Assembly: GCA_965539935.1 (NCBI GenBank)
Contig: CBETVX010000044.1
Location: 1 to 25,896, forward strand
Reading direction: 5' to 3'
DNA: 25,896 nt
Origin: CBETVX01 sp965539935
GTDB taxonomy: Bacteria; Bacillota; Clostridia; Peptostreptococcales; Caminicellaceae
The translations under genes and the position numbers were made by a program. Of the stretch, positions 15,824-22,699 are shown piece by piece (the first letter of the stretch is position 1; each line of letters opens with the position of its first letter). The notes under the pieces were generated by a model. The model had not been told where the DNA came from. It did no database searches and saw only the letters and a list, made by a program, of their open reading frames with translations.

Positions 15824-16861
15824 TTATTTATACGCATCTTCTGCTACTGAAATATTATCTTTTGTTATAGCTACATAGGGTACACGTACAGCTTTATTTT
15901 CATCTAATTCCCACTCAGTTCCTTCAAGAACATCTTTACCTTGAGCAACATTATAAGCTAATTGGAAAGTAGCCTTACCTTGGTTAGCAGCATCGTTAAG
16001 CACACTACCTACCATAGTTCCCTCTTTAATTTTTGTAAGGGCGTCTGGAATAGCATCTACACCAACAACTGGCATGAATTTATCCCCTTCAAAGTATCCT
16101 TCTGCCTTTAAGGATTCGATTGCACCTAAAGCCATAGCATCGTTATTAGCAATAACAAACTCAATAGCTTCCCCATGCTTAGATAACCATGTATCCATTA
16201 ACTCTTTACCCTTTACAGAGTCCCACATACCAGTTTGAAGTTCTAATTCTTCAACTTCAATTCCTGCTTCTTTAACAGTATCTACAGAATATTTAGTACG
16301 TGCTTCAGCATCTGGATGTCCTGGTTCACCTTTTAATAATACGTATTGAATTTTTCCATCTCCATTTTTATCCCACTCTGGATTTGCTTTCCAAGAGTCA
16401 ACTATTATTTGACCTTGAATAATTCCTGATTCAGCTGATGTAGTACCTACATACCATGCTTTATCATATGAAGCCATTGCTTCTGGGCTTGGTTCTTTAT
16501 TAAAGAATACCACTGGAAGGTCAGCTTCCTTAGCTTTAGATATTATTGTAGGTGCTGCTTGTGGGTCAACTAAGTTTATAGCTAAAGATTTAACTCCTTT
16601 TGATATCATCATTTCAACTTGCTCATTTTGCTTAGCTTGGTCATTTTGTGAATCATTTAGGATAAGTTCTGCTTTACCTTCAGCATTGTTTTGTACTGCA
16701 CGTCTTACGAATGACATGAAGTTATCATCGAACTTATAGATTGTTACACCTATTTTTGGTAGTTCTTCACTTCCACTTTCACCACTAGGAGTTTCTTGAC
16801 TACAGGCTGCCATAGAAACCATAAGTGTTAGTACCATTAGCAATGCTAAAAACTTCTTCAT
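15824..16861 (-). CDS. mglB: galactose/glucose-binding lipoprotein of the Mgl importer
   Basis: This extracellular sugar-binding subunit has 345 aa. A lipoprotein signal peptide is clear: MKKFLALLMVLTLMVSMAAC with lipobox ending at C20, so the protein is anchored to the outer face of the membrane. The mature part is a type 1 periplasmic-binding fold. DKNGDGKIQ (164-172) matches the EF-hand-like calcium loop of E. coli MglB, which distinguishes it from RbsB. FNKEPSP (about 120-126) and GVDAIPDAL resemble MglB ligand-binding segments. The ATG has AAGGGGG 7 nt upstream. It is the first gene behind the strong promoter and operator, and its mRNA 3' end is protected by a hairpin. Confidence 0.94.
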   Translation of the reverse strand: MKKFLALLMVLTLMVSMAACSQETPSGESGSEELPKIGVTIYKFDDNFMSFVRRAVQNNAEGKAELILNDSQNDQAKQNEQVEMMISKGVKSLAINLVDPQAAPTIISKAKEADLPVVFFNKEPSPEAMASYDKAWYVGTTSAESGIIQGQIIVDSWKANPEWDKNGDGKIQYVLLKGEPGHPDAEARTKYSVDTVKEAGIEVEELELQTGMWDSVKGKELMDTWLSKHGEAIEFVIANNDAMALGAIESLKAEGYFEGDKFMPVVGVDAIPDALTKIKEGTMVGSVLNDAANQGKATFQLAYNVAQGKDVLEGTEWELDENKAVRVPYVAITKDNISVAEDAYK

Positions 16862-16898
16862 ACTTTAATCCCCCTTATTTTTTAAATTGTTTGATAAT

Positions 16899-16912
16899 TG
16901 AAAACGCTTTCA
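16899..16912 (-). promoter_or_regulatory. cre / GalR-type operator at the mgl-gal promoter
   Basis: The 14-mer TGAAAACGCTTTCA matches the cre consensus TGWAANCGNTNWCA at every position. It is also an imperfect palindrome of the kind bound by GalR/LacI regulators. It lies about 12-25 nt downstream of the -10 box, so a bound protein would block initiation or early elongation. Both CcpA (glucose repression) and the LacI-family protein encoded at 4951-5952 are candidate ligands. Confidence 0.85.
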
Positions 16913-16923
16913 GCTTATCTTAA

Positions 16924-16952
16924 TTTTAGTAAATTTTTAGTCTATTGTCAAC
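16924..16952 (-). promoter_or_regulatory. promoter of the mglBAC-galKETM cluster
   Basis: On the minus strand TTGACA (16952-16947) and TAAAAT (16929-16924) are separated by 17 nt. The start point would be near 16917, with the operator at 16899-16912 just inside the transcript. It is the only strong promoter I see for the nine-gene leftward galactose locus. Confidence 0.88.
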
Positions 16953-16959
16953 AAGTATT

Positions 16960-17158
16960 TATTTAAGATTAATAGTATTTTTTTGTGGTATGACCTAAGT
17001 AATTATTTGTATTTAGCTAATTTTTGCCCTATACAAAGAAAAATTTAAGGAAATATTTCAGTAAATTTTTACTAAATTTTTTAATCATCATAGGTAATAT
17101 CATCTTACTAGGACTATTTTATTGGGAATTTTCTTGTTTCCTTCCAAATATTTTTTAT
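16960..17158. other. non-coding A+T-rich spacer
   Basis: I see no gene, strong hairpin or promoter in this stretch between the mgl promoter and the exporter terminator. One short dyad, AGTAAA-TT-TTTACT (17060-17073), has the same form as one at 133-146. In such A+T-rich DNA this may be chance. Confidence 0.4.
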
Positions 17159-17219
17159 AAAAAAATCCACTAATAATTCCTTTACCAAATGTTATGTAAA
17201 AGATTAATTAAAAGTGGAT
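17159..17219 (-). terminator. intrinsic terminator of the MacAB-like operon
   Basis: On the minus strand ATCCACT (17219-17213) pairs with AGTGGAT (17171-17165). Further partial pairing inside (TTTAC/GTAAA, TAATTA/ATTATTA) extends the stem, and a run of T follows (GGATTTTTTTAT). It begins 43 nt after the permease stop codon. Confidence 0.75.
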
Positions 17220-17262
17220 ATTAAACATTCTTTATATTAGATTTTTGTTTTGTTTACTGATT

Positions 17263-18438
17263 TTACTCAAATCTTAATGCATCTACTGGCTTAAGCTTAG
17301 ATGCTTTATTTGCAGGATAAATTCCAAAGAACATACCTATGACAATGGAAAACCCATAGGATATTAGAATTATCAATATAGTTATACTTGTATTTATGCC
17401 TGCATATTTGGTTAATAACTCACTACCACCTACTCCTAATGCAACTCCTATAAGGCCTCCCATGCCACTAATTACAGCGGATTCCAATAGGAATTGTATT
17501 AATATATCCTTCCTCTTTGCTCCTATAGCTTTCCTAATTCCGATTTCTTTAGTTCTTTCAGTAACTGATACAAGCATAATATTCATAATTCCTATTCCCC
17601 CAACTAATAGGGAAATAGCTGCAATACCGCCTAACATAAGAGTCATATTACCAGTTACTTCATTTACAGTAGATAACATCTCCGATTGGTTGAAAATCCT
17701 ATATGAATCTTCATCATTATTAAATCTTTTAAGTAAGTACTCTTCAATTTGTGCCTCCACTGTTTCAACTACTTCTGGGGACTCAGCTTGAATATATATA
17801 CTCCTTATGCCTACTGAATTTAAAAATCTCTGGGCTGTAGAAATAGGAATTAATATTTTCTCATCACTACTGCCACCTAAGGAGCTACCCTTTTCTTCAA
17901 GTACACCAACCACTTGAAAATCCGTTCCATCTATTTGAATTTTTTCCCCTATAGGATTCTCTCCATCAAATATTTCACTAACCACTTCACTACCTAATAC
18001 AGCAATTTTTTGCCTATATTCTACGTCTAGAGGAGTAATAAATCTGCCATACTCAAGCTTGTGATTACGCACCTCAGTATATTCTTCATTAGCACCTTCC
18101 AAACCTACATCTTCCATGCTTTCAATTCCATATTTAACTGTTACATTTCCACTTACTGAAGGTGCAACTCCAGAGACTCCATACTTATCTTCTAACTCTA
18201 TTACTTCTTCATATTTCAAATAGGTATCAATTCCTCTTCCCCTTATACTTACACTTATCAAGTTAGTTCCCATGCTTTCTATTCTTTCAGTAACTTCTTG
18301 TGTTGTGCCTTGAGCTACAGCTACTAAGATAATTACTGCAGATACCCCTATTATTATCCCTAGCATAGTTAGGAAGGTTCTCATTTTATTTGAGGTTATA
18401 CTTTTTATGGCTAATTTTATTGCCATTTTAAAATCCAT
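17263..18438 (-). CDS. MacB-like ABC transporter permease (FtsX family)
   Basis: This membrane subunit of a MacAB-type exporter has one N-terminal span (about 20-44), a large extracytoplasmic MacB_PCD domain, then three C-terminal spans. These start at MTLMLGGIAAISLLVGGIGIMN, include the family signature ERTKEIGIRKAIGAKRKDI and end in PANKASKLKPVDALRFE. An upstream ATG at 18462 would overlap the ATPase gene. I prefer the ATG at 18438 (391 aa), 1 nt after the ATPase stop codon, with GAGGATGGGG upstream. MacB-type permeases form mechanotransmission dimers and export peptides, macrolides or lipoproteins; the substrate here is unknown. It works with the two genes upstream. Confidence 0.92.
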   Translation of the reverse strand: MDFKMAIKLAIKSITSNKMRTFLTMLGIIIGVSAVIILVAVAQGTTQEVTERIESMGTNLISVSIRGRGIDTYLKYEEVIELEDKYGVSGVAPSVSGNVTVKYGIESMEDVGLEGANEEYTEVRNHKLEYGRFITPLDVEYRQKIAVLGSEVVSEIFDGENPIGEKIQIDGTDFQVVGVLEEKGSSLGGSSDEKILIPISTAQRFLNSVGIRSIYIQAESPEVVETVEAQIEEYLLKRFNNDEDSYRIFNQSEMLSTVNEVTGNMTLMLGGIAAISLLVGGIGIMNIMLVSVTERTKEIGIRKAIGAKRKDILIQFLLESAVISGMGGLIGVALGVGGSELLTKYAGINTSITILIILISYGFSIVIGMFFGIYPANKASKLKPVDALRFE

Positions 18439-18439
18439 A

Positions 18440-19114
18440 TTACCCCATCCTCTCATCCACAATTAGTCCATCGCGAATACATATTATCCTCTTAGCACTT
18501 CTAGCAACTTCCATATCGTGGGTAATTAATATAATAGTTGTTCCATTTTCATTCAGTTTTTTAAGAAAATCTAGAACTTCTCCTCCAGATTTCGTATCTA
18601 AGTTCCCAGTTGGTTCATCGGCTAAAATAATTGGGGGGTTACCAGCAAGGGCCCTGGCAATTGCCACCCTCTGCTGCTGCCCTCCCGAAAGTTCTGAAGG
18701 TGTATGATTTAAGTGTCCACTTAATCCAACTCTATCAATAAGTTCTAAGGCCCTTTTTCTCCGTTCTTTATCCTCCATTCCCCTATATATTAAAGGCAAC
18801 TCTACATTTTCTAATATATTAAGGCCTGGTAAAAGATTGAATTTTTGAAATATAAAACCTATCTTCTTATTTCTTATTTCGGCCAGTTGATTTTCTCCAT
18901 AACTACTTATTTCTCTATCCTCAAATAAATAATTTCCTGTAGTTGGCACATCTAAACATCCTAAAATATTCATAAGAGTTGATTTACCAGAACCACTGGG
19001 GCCAATGATTGCTACAAACTCACCCGTTTCAATCTCTAAAGAGACTCCTTTAAGTGCTTGAAACTTAACTTTTCCTGTACTATAGGTTTTAGTTATATCT
19101 TCTAGCTTTATCAT
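18440..19114 (-). CDS. MacB/LolD-type ABC transporter ATPase
   Basis: This 224-aa ATPase belongs to the MacB/LolD/YknY class. Walker A is GPSGSGKST (38-46), the Q-loop FQKFNLLPGLN (89-99), the signature ELSGGQQQR (141-149), Walker B with D-loop ILADEPTGNLD (163-173), and the H-loop LITHD. In Gram-negative MacB this domain is fused to the permease; here, as in most Firmicutes, it is separate. The ATG directly abuts the stop codon of the membrane-fusion gene, and its Shine-Dalgarno AAGGAGG lies inside that gene, so translation is coupled. It provides ATP hydrolysis for the FtsX-type permease encoded next. Confidence 0.94.
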   Translation of the reverse strand: MIKLEDITKTYSTGKVKFQALKGVSLEIETGEFVAIIGPSGSGKSTLMNILGCLDVPTTGNYLFEDREISSYGENQLAEIRNKKIGFIFQKFNLLPGLNILENVELPLIYRGMEDKERRKRALELIDRVGLSGHLNHTPSELSGGQQQRVAIARALAGNPPIILADEPTGNLDTKSGGEVLDFLKKLNENGTTIILITHDMEVARSAKRIICIRDGLIVDERMG

Positions 19115-20737
19115 TTATTGTGGCCTCCTTCTGTCTCCTGCACCTTCTGGAGGTCCATTATTTATACCTCCTATTCCTCCCATCATTCCCATTGTTCTTT
19201 GGGAATTTTCAGTGCTATTACTGAAGACTGGATAAACAACTACATCCCCTTCATTTACTCCTTCAATTATTTCTACATAGTCATTAGATACTAGACCAAT
19301 ACTTACTTCCGTGGATTGTGGTTCATTATCATTATTTTTTACTAATACAAATTTCTGATTACGCCTTTGTTGTATAGCTTCTATTGGTAATATCAATGCA
19401 TCTGTCTTAGATTCTATAATAACCTCACCGTTTGATGTCATTCCTGGCTTCAATCCTTCTATTTCACTTAAAGTTAAAGTTACATCATATGTTGTCACTC
19501 CATTATTTATATCTCCTAATAAAGCAATATCTGTCACCTTTGCGTCAAATGTTTTGTCCGAAAGGGCACTTACTGAAACTACTGCTCTTTGTTCTTCCTG
19601 TACTTTATTAATATCTAACTCATCTACAGGAATAACAACTTGCAGGTTTTCTAAATCAGAAACTACCGCAATAGTCTCGTTGGAGCCAACTCTTTCTCCC
19701 TCTGTCACATCTATACTTGTAATGGTTCCTGTAATTGGAGCATATACTGCTAAATCATCTACGTCTTCAAGCTTTTCAGTTAGAGACAGCTCTGCCTTTT
19801 CTACATCTAATTCTTTACTTTTTATACTATTTTCAAGGTCTGTGTTCTCAAGTTCTGCTATTAGCTGTCCCTTTTCCACGTATTCTCCTTCTTCTATATA
19901 GAGTCCTATAAGCTCTCCATCAATTTTAAGAGTAATTTCCTCCTGAGTTTTTAGTGTGAAATTTTCTTGACTAACTGAATATAATGTTCCTTCTTCTTTT
20001 TTAACAGTAACTGTTCCCGTATTAGAAGTAGATATACCACCTGGATTATCTATTTCTGCAATTACTTCATAGGATATACTTCCATCACTGCTGGCAATAG
20101 GGTCTTCCTTTATTTGAATTATTTTTGCAGGAATCGTTTGAAGAAAATCAGAAGTAACTACCTCAGCCTCATCCCCAACTTCTATTTTTTTAATTTGACT
20201 TGTATTAAAATATCCAGAAATCTCTAGTTTTGTCTTATCGGTAATGGTTGACAGTACATCTCCCTTTGACAATTCATCCCCAACCTTTACATCTATATCG
20301 CCAATATATCCCGATGTCTCTGCATATATTTTTAAATTATTTAAATCTTCCTTAAGCTCTTGAAGGTCATTCTGTTCCAATTGTAAATCTAGTTTAGCAC
20401 TTTCAATATTCACATTTTCTGTATCACTTTCAAAGGTTAGTATTAAATCTCCTTCATTGACAAATTCGCCTTCTTCAACATATATTTTATCTACAATTGC
20501 TGTGTCGTAGGCCTTTATTTCTTTAGTAACGCTAGGCTCAATATTTCCTGAACCACTTGCTGTAACTTTCATTTCACCTCTTTGTACAATGGCTTCGACA
20601 TAATTTATTCCACTTTCTGAACTTTCATTGTCACTTGATGTGAAAATACTTGTTTCTGAAAAAATGGTGAAATAGCTTAATAAAGCAATACATAAAACTA
20701 TTCCTACTATTACAACGGGTTTACCATGTTTTTTCAT
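19115..20737 (-). CDS. HlyD/YknX-like membrane-fusion protein with duplicated lipoyl/hairpin unit
   Basis: This is the extracytoplasmic adaptor subunit of the MacAB-like exporter. One membrane anchor lies near residues 9-27. The rest contains two copies of a lipoyl-type half, helical hairpin and second lipoyl half: about 66-172 and 255-365. Each has the recurring EEGEFV/EEGEYV plus KGQL/EGDL pattern and a GYI/GTI...V(T/K)xG closing segment. Beta-barrel and membrane-proximal domains follow. The C-terminal tail is Met/Gly/Pro-rich (about 515-540). At 540 aa it exceeds ordinary YknX/MacA adaptors (370-400 aa), explained by the duplication. The ATG at 20737 has AAGGAG at 9 nt; the GTG at 20743 is too close. 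It is the first gene of the three-gene exporter operon. Confidence 0.88.
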   Translation of the reverse strand: MKKHGKPVVIVGIVLCIALLSYFTIFSETSIFTSSDNESSESGINYVEAIVQRGEMKVTASGSGNIEPSVTKEIKAYDTAIVDKIYVEEGEFVNEGDLILTFESDTENVNIESAKLDLQLEQNDLQELKEDLNNLKIYAETSGYIGDIDVKVGDELSKGDVLSTITDKTKLEISGYFNTSQIKKIEVGDEAEVVTSDFLQTIPAKIIQIKEDPIASSDGSISYEVIAEIDNPGGISTSNTGTVTVKKEEGTLYSVSQENFTLKTQEEITLKIDGELIGLYIEEGEYVEKGQLIAELENTDLENSIKSKELDVEKAELSLTEKLEDVDDLAVYAPITGTITSIDVTEGERVGSNETIAVVSDLENLQVVIPVDELDINKVQEEQRAVVSVSALSDKTFDAKVTDIALLGDINNGVTTYDVTLTLSEIEGLKPGMTSNGEVIIESKTDALILPIEAIQQRRNQKFVLVKNNDNEPQSTEVSIGLVSNDYVEIIEGVNEGDVVVYPVFSNSTENSQRTMGMMGGIGGINNGPPEGAGDRRRPQ

Positions 20738-20743
20738 AATCAC

Positions 20744-20960
20744 CTGCTCCTTTTAAATATAATTTGTATATGTAGTACCTAATTTAAACAAGATATAACT
20801 AAATACATTTTATTCTAATTTTATATCATCTTTGTGATGAATTTGTGAAGCTTTATCAATTTTTTTATGAATCCCTACATTCAAAAATAAATTTTATTAA
20901 TCTAAATTAATATGGGTATTTATGATAATAAAATCAACAATAAGTTAGGAGGTTAATTTT
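20744..20960. other. divergent promoter region, exporter operon / nitroreductase
   Basis: This 223-nt A+T-rich spacer between divergent genes must hold both promoters, but neither is close to consensus. A candidate for the exporter is TTCACA (20850-20845) with TATAAA (20826-20821), 18-nt spacer, minus strand. A candidate for the nitroreductase is TTCAAA (20880-20885) with TAAATT (20903-20908), plus strand. No two-component genes are adjacent. Confidence 0.35.
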
Positions 20961-21560
20961 ATGAGTAAAGATTTTTATGCAGCAATAAAAAATAGACGTT
21001 CTATATATGGAATTAGTAAAGATCCGGTTATTTCTGATGAGAGAATAATTGAAGTAGTAGAAAATGCTGTTAAATATGCTCCATCAGCATTTAATTCTCA
21101 AAGTAGTAGGGTAGTTGTTTTATTAGGTGAAAACCATGATAAATTATGGGATATAACTAAAGAGACTTTACGTAGAATAGTACCTGAAAAAAACTTTTCT
21201 AGTACCGAGGAAAAAATAAATAGTTTCAAGAATGGTTATGGTACAGTTTTATTCTTTGATGACGAAAACATTGTTAAAGGACTACAAGAAAAGTTTCCTC
21301 TATATAAAGAGAATTTTCCAATCTGGTCTCAACAGTCCTCTGGAATGCTTCAATACCTTATATGGACTTCACTAGAGTTTGAAGGTTTTGGTGCTTCTCT
21401 TCAGCACTATAATCCACTTATTGATGAGGAAGTCAAAAAACAGTGGGATATTCCAGAGAATTGGAAACTTATAGCCCAACTACCCTTCGGAAAACCAATA
21501 GCTCCAGCCGGCGAAAAAGAATTCATCCCCCTTGATGAAAGAATAAAGATTTTTAAATAG
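20961..21560 (+). CDS. nitroreductase family protein, Frm2-like
   Basis: This 199-aa FMN-dependent oxidoreductase is of the small nitroreductase subfamily related to yeast Frm2. N-terminal NRRSIYGISKDPVISDERI and KYAPSAFNSQSSRVVVLLG (about 12-56) provide the phosphate- and flavin-binding residues. FPIWSQQSSGMLQYLIWTSLEFEGFGASLQHYNP (about 117-150) and FGKPIAPAGEKEF near the C-terminus are characteristic of this group. The ATG has TTAGGAGGT 7 nt upstream. It is transcribed alone, divergent from the exporter and convergent with the ferritin-like gene. Likely roles are reduction of nitro compounds or quinones under stress; the substrate is unknown. Confidence 0.9.
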   Translation: MSKDFYAAIKNRRSIYGISKDPVISDERIIEVVENAVKYAPSAFNSQSSRVVVLLGENHDKLWDITKETLRRIVPEKNFSSTEEKINSFKNGYGTVLFFDDENIVKGLQEKFPLYKENFPIWSQQSSGMLQYLIWTSLEFEGFGASLQHYNPLIDEEVKKQWDIPENWKLIAQLPFGKPIAPAGEKEFIPLDERIKIFK

Positions 21561-21582
21561 TTTCTTATCTAATTAAACTAAA

Positions 21583-21614
21583 GGGACAGAATACATAGAT
21601 ATGTAAACTGTCCC
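21583..21614. terminator. hairpin between convergent genes, possible bidirectional terminator
   Basis: GGGACAG (21583-21589) and CTGTCCC (21608-21614) flank a second small stem TACAT/ATGTA, with AA mismatches on each side. It lies 22 nt after the nitroreductase stop and 13 nt from the end of the oppositely oriented ferritin-like gene. T tracts are weak on both sides. GGGAC-type palindromes are also common as dispersed REP-like repeats in clostridial genomes, but no second copy is in the window. Confidence 0.6.
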
Positions 21615-21627
21615 GATTATCTTCTCG

Positions 21628-22056
21628 CTATTTCCCAAATCTTTGTAATATACCCTCTAAAATCCTTGCATGTCTAGCTTCATCTTTAGCGGATTCATTA
21701 AAATAATCTCTAGCCGATTCTATACCTAACTCCTCTGCTTTTATTGCAGCTTCTCGTTTTGTTTTATTGGCATTTACTTCTCCCTCTAACATAAATCTAA
21801 TGTTTTCAAATAAATCATCGGAAATCATAGCGTTTAATTGTGCAAACTTTGCAGCGTGTTCAATTTCCTCTATTCCTATGTTTCTTAATACTAGGGCTAT
21901 TTCTGGATATCCTTGTCTTTCAGCAAGTCTAGCCATAGCAAAATACATTCCTGCTTCTGTGGTTTCTCCTTTAAAATTTTGCTTTACTATATTTTTTAGT
22001 TCTGTATTCTTAGTTTCACCTATTTTTTGTTCAATAACTAGTTCTATTTTTTCCAT
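21628..22056 (-). CDS. ferritin-like (rubrerythrin-type) diiron protein without rubredoxin domain
   Basis: This four-helix diiron protein of 142 aa starts at ATG 22056, or 144 aa from TTG 22062, which also has good spacing from AAGGAGGG. Numbering from the TTG start, ligand motifs are E33/E36 in KGETTEAGMYFAM, E66xxH69 in EEIEHA, E95 in LEGEVNANK and E128xxH131 in DEARHARIL. The rubrerythrin ligand normally three residues after E95 is absent (alanine), so the metal site may differ from classical rubrerythrin. There is no C-terminal rubredoxin domain, so an external electron donor would be needed. Such proteins reduce peroxide or handle iron in anaerobes. It lies 20-26 nt after the cysteine-rich gene and shares its promoter. 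Confidence 0.88.
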   Translation of the reverse strand: MEKIELVIEQKIGETKNTELKNIVKQNFKGETTEAGMYFAMARLAERQGYPEIALVLRNIGIEEIEHAAKFAQLNAMISDDLFENIRFMLEGEVNANKTKREAAIKAEELGIESARDYFNESAKDEARHARILEGILQRFGK

Positions 22057-22082
22057 GATCAATTCTCCCTCCTTTGAAATCT

Positions 22083-22514
22083 TTAACTAATAGCTTCAAA
22101 ATACTCTTTAATCTTAAATGCAGCTTCTTGATCGCCATTGGAAATAGATGCTAGATACATAAGAACACTTCCTTCATAATCATGGCTTTCTCCAAAAATA
22201 ATTATCTCCAATGCACTTCTTACAATATTAATAATACAATCTTCATCATGATAGGCCTTGCAGTTTCTACATTGTTTTAAAATATTACCTATAGATCTTA
22301 ATACGGTTTCTTCGTCATAGGTCTTAACATCATAAAGGGGCAATTGATCTAATCCATCATCAATAAATTCTTCATTTTCTTTTAATGAATATACTACACG
22401 GTTTTTGGCATAGCCTATGAGACATTTATCTCCTTGACAGCTTTCACAATAAACATCCTTTAAACAACAATTCGATAGATCTCTAATTAATAAATCATAG
22501 TTAATATTATTCAT
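22083..22514 (-). CDS. uncharacterised cysteine-rich protein, probably metal-binding
   Basis: I do not recognise a family. The 143-aa protein is acidic overall and has two cysteine groups. Near the N-terminus are C16, C17, C23, C26 and C31 (CC-x5-C-x2-C-x4-C). In the middle are C82, C85, H89 and C93 (C-x2-C-x3-H-x3-C). The rest looks helical, with no signal peptide or membrane span. The pattern suggests zinc or iron-sulfur binding. The ATG has GGGGTG 7 nt upstream. It is the first gene of a two-gene operon with a rubrerythrin-type protein, behind a perfect consensus promoter, and next to the hcpR/hcp genes. A role in redox or metal handling is inferred from neighbours only. Confidence 0.8.
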   Translation of the reverse strand: MNNINYDLLIRDLSNCCLKDVYCESCQGDKCLIGYAKNRVVYSLKENEEFIDDGLDQLPLYDVKTYDEETVLRSIGNILKQCRNCKAYHDEDCIINIVRSALEIIIFGESHDYEGSVLMYLASISNGDQEAAFKIKEYFEAIS

Positions 22515-22589
22515 ATTCTCACCCCATTTATAGAGTAATAGTAAAATAGATTTCCAATACTATGATTATAATATATAATTGTTAATTCT

Positions 22590-22610
22590 TCGTATATTTG
22601 ATATAAACGA
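22590..22610 (-). promoter_or_regulatory. dyad operator candidate downstream of the 22514 gene promoter
   Basis: An imperfect 21-bp palindrome has TCGT-x-TAT and ATA-x-ACGA as matching half-sites. It lies at about +10 to +30 of the promoter at 22627-22655, where a repressor would block transcription. A second, A+T-only dyad ATTATA-3-TATAAT is at 22565-22579 and partly resembles a PerR/Fur-type box. The regulator is unknown. Confidence 0.45.
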
Positions 22611-22626
22611 CTTTTTCAATCATAAA

Positions 22627-22655
22627 ATTATAATATTCTCTTCTAAATTTGTCAA
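22627..22655 (-). promoter_or_regulatory. consensus promoter of the cysteine-rich/ferritin-like operon
   Basis: On the minus strand TTGACA (22655-22650) and TATAAT (22632-22627) are separated by exactly 17 nt, a perfect sigma-A promoter. It gives a 5' leader of about 105 nt. A promoter this strong suggests that expression is limited by a repressor. Confidence 0.88.
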
Positions 22656-22661
22656 GAAAAT

Positions 22662-22698
22662 CTACCTTTTTTCACAAAGGACAAACTTTGTAAAGTAG
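22662..22698 (-). terminator. weak terminator after the hcpR-like gene
   Basis: Directly after the stop codon, CTAC-TTT pairs with AAA-G-GTAG and an inner CAAAG/CTTTG stem, followed by ATTTTCTT on the minus strand. The T tract runs straight into the -35 box of the next promoter. Termination is probably incomplete. Confidence 0.35.
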
Positions 22699-22699
22699 T

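Noticed and set aside
17060..17073. AGTAAA-TT-TTTACT dyad, same form as at 133-146, as a shared operator
   Set aside because: Only two exact copies, both in very A+T-rich spacer, and no promoter is associated with the second. Chance is likely.
19554..19901. Ser/Thr-rich plus-strand frame inside the membrane-fusion gene
   Set aside because: It is antisense to coiled-coil coding sequence; the serine richness mirrors Glu/Leu-rich codons on the real strand.
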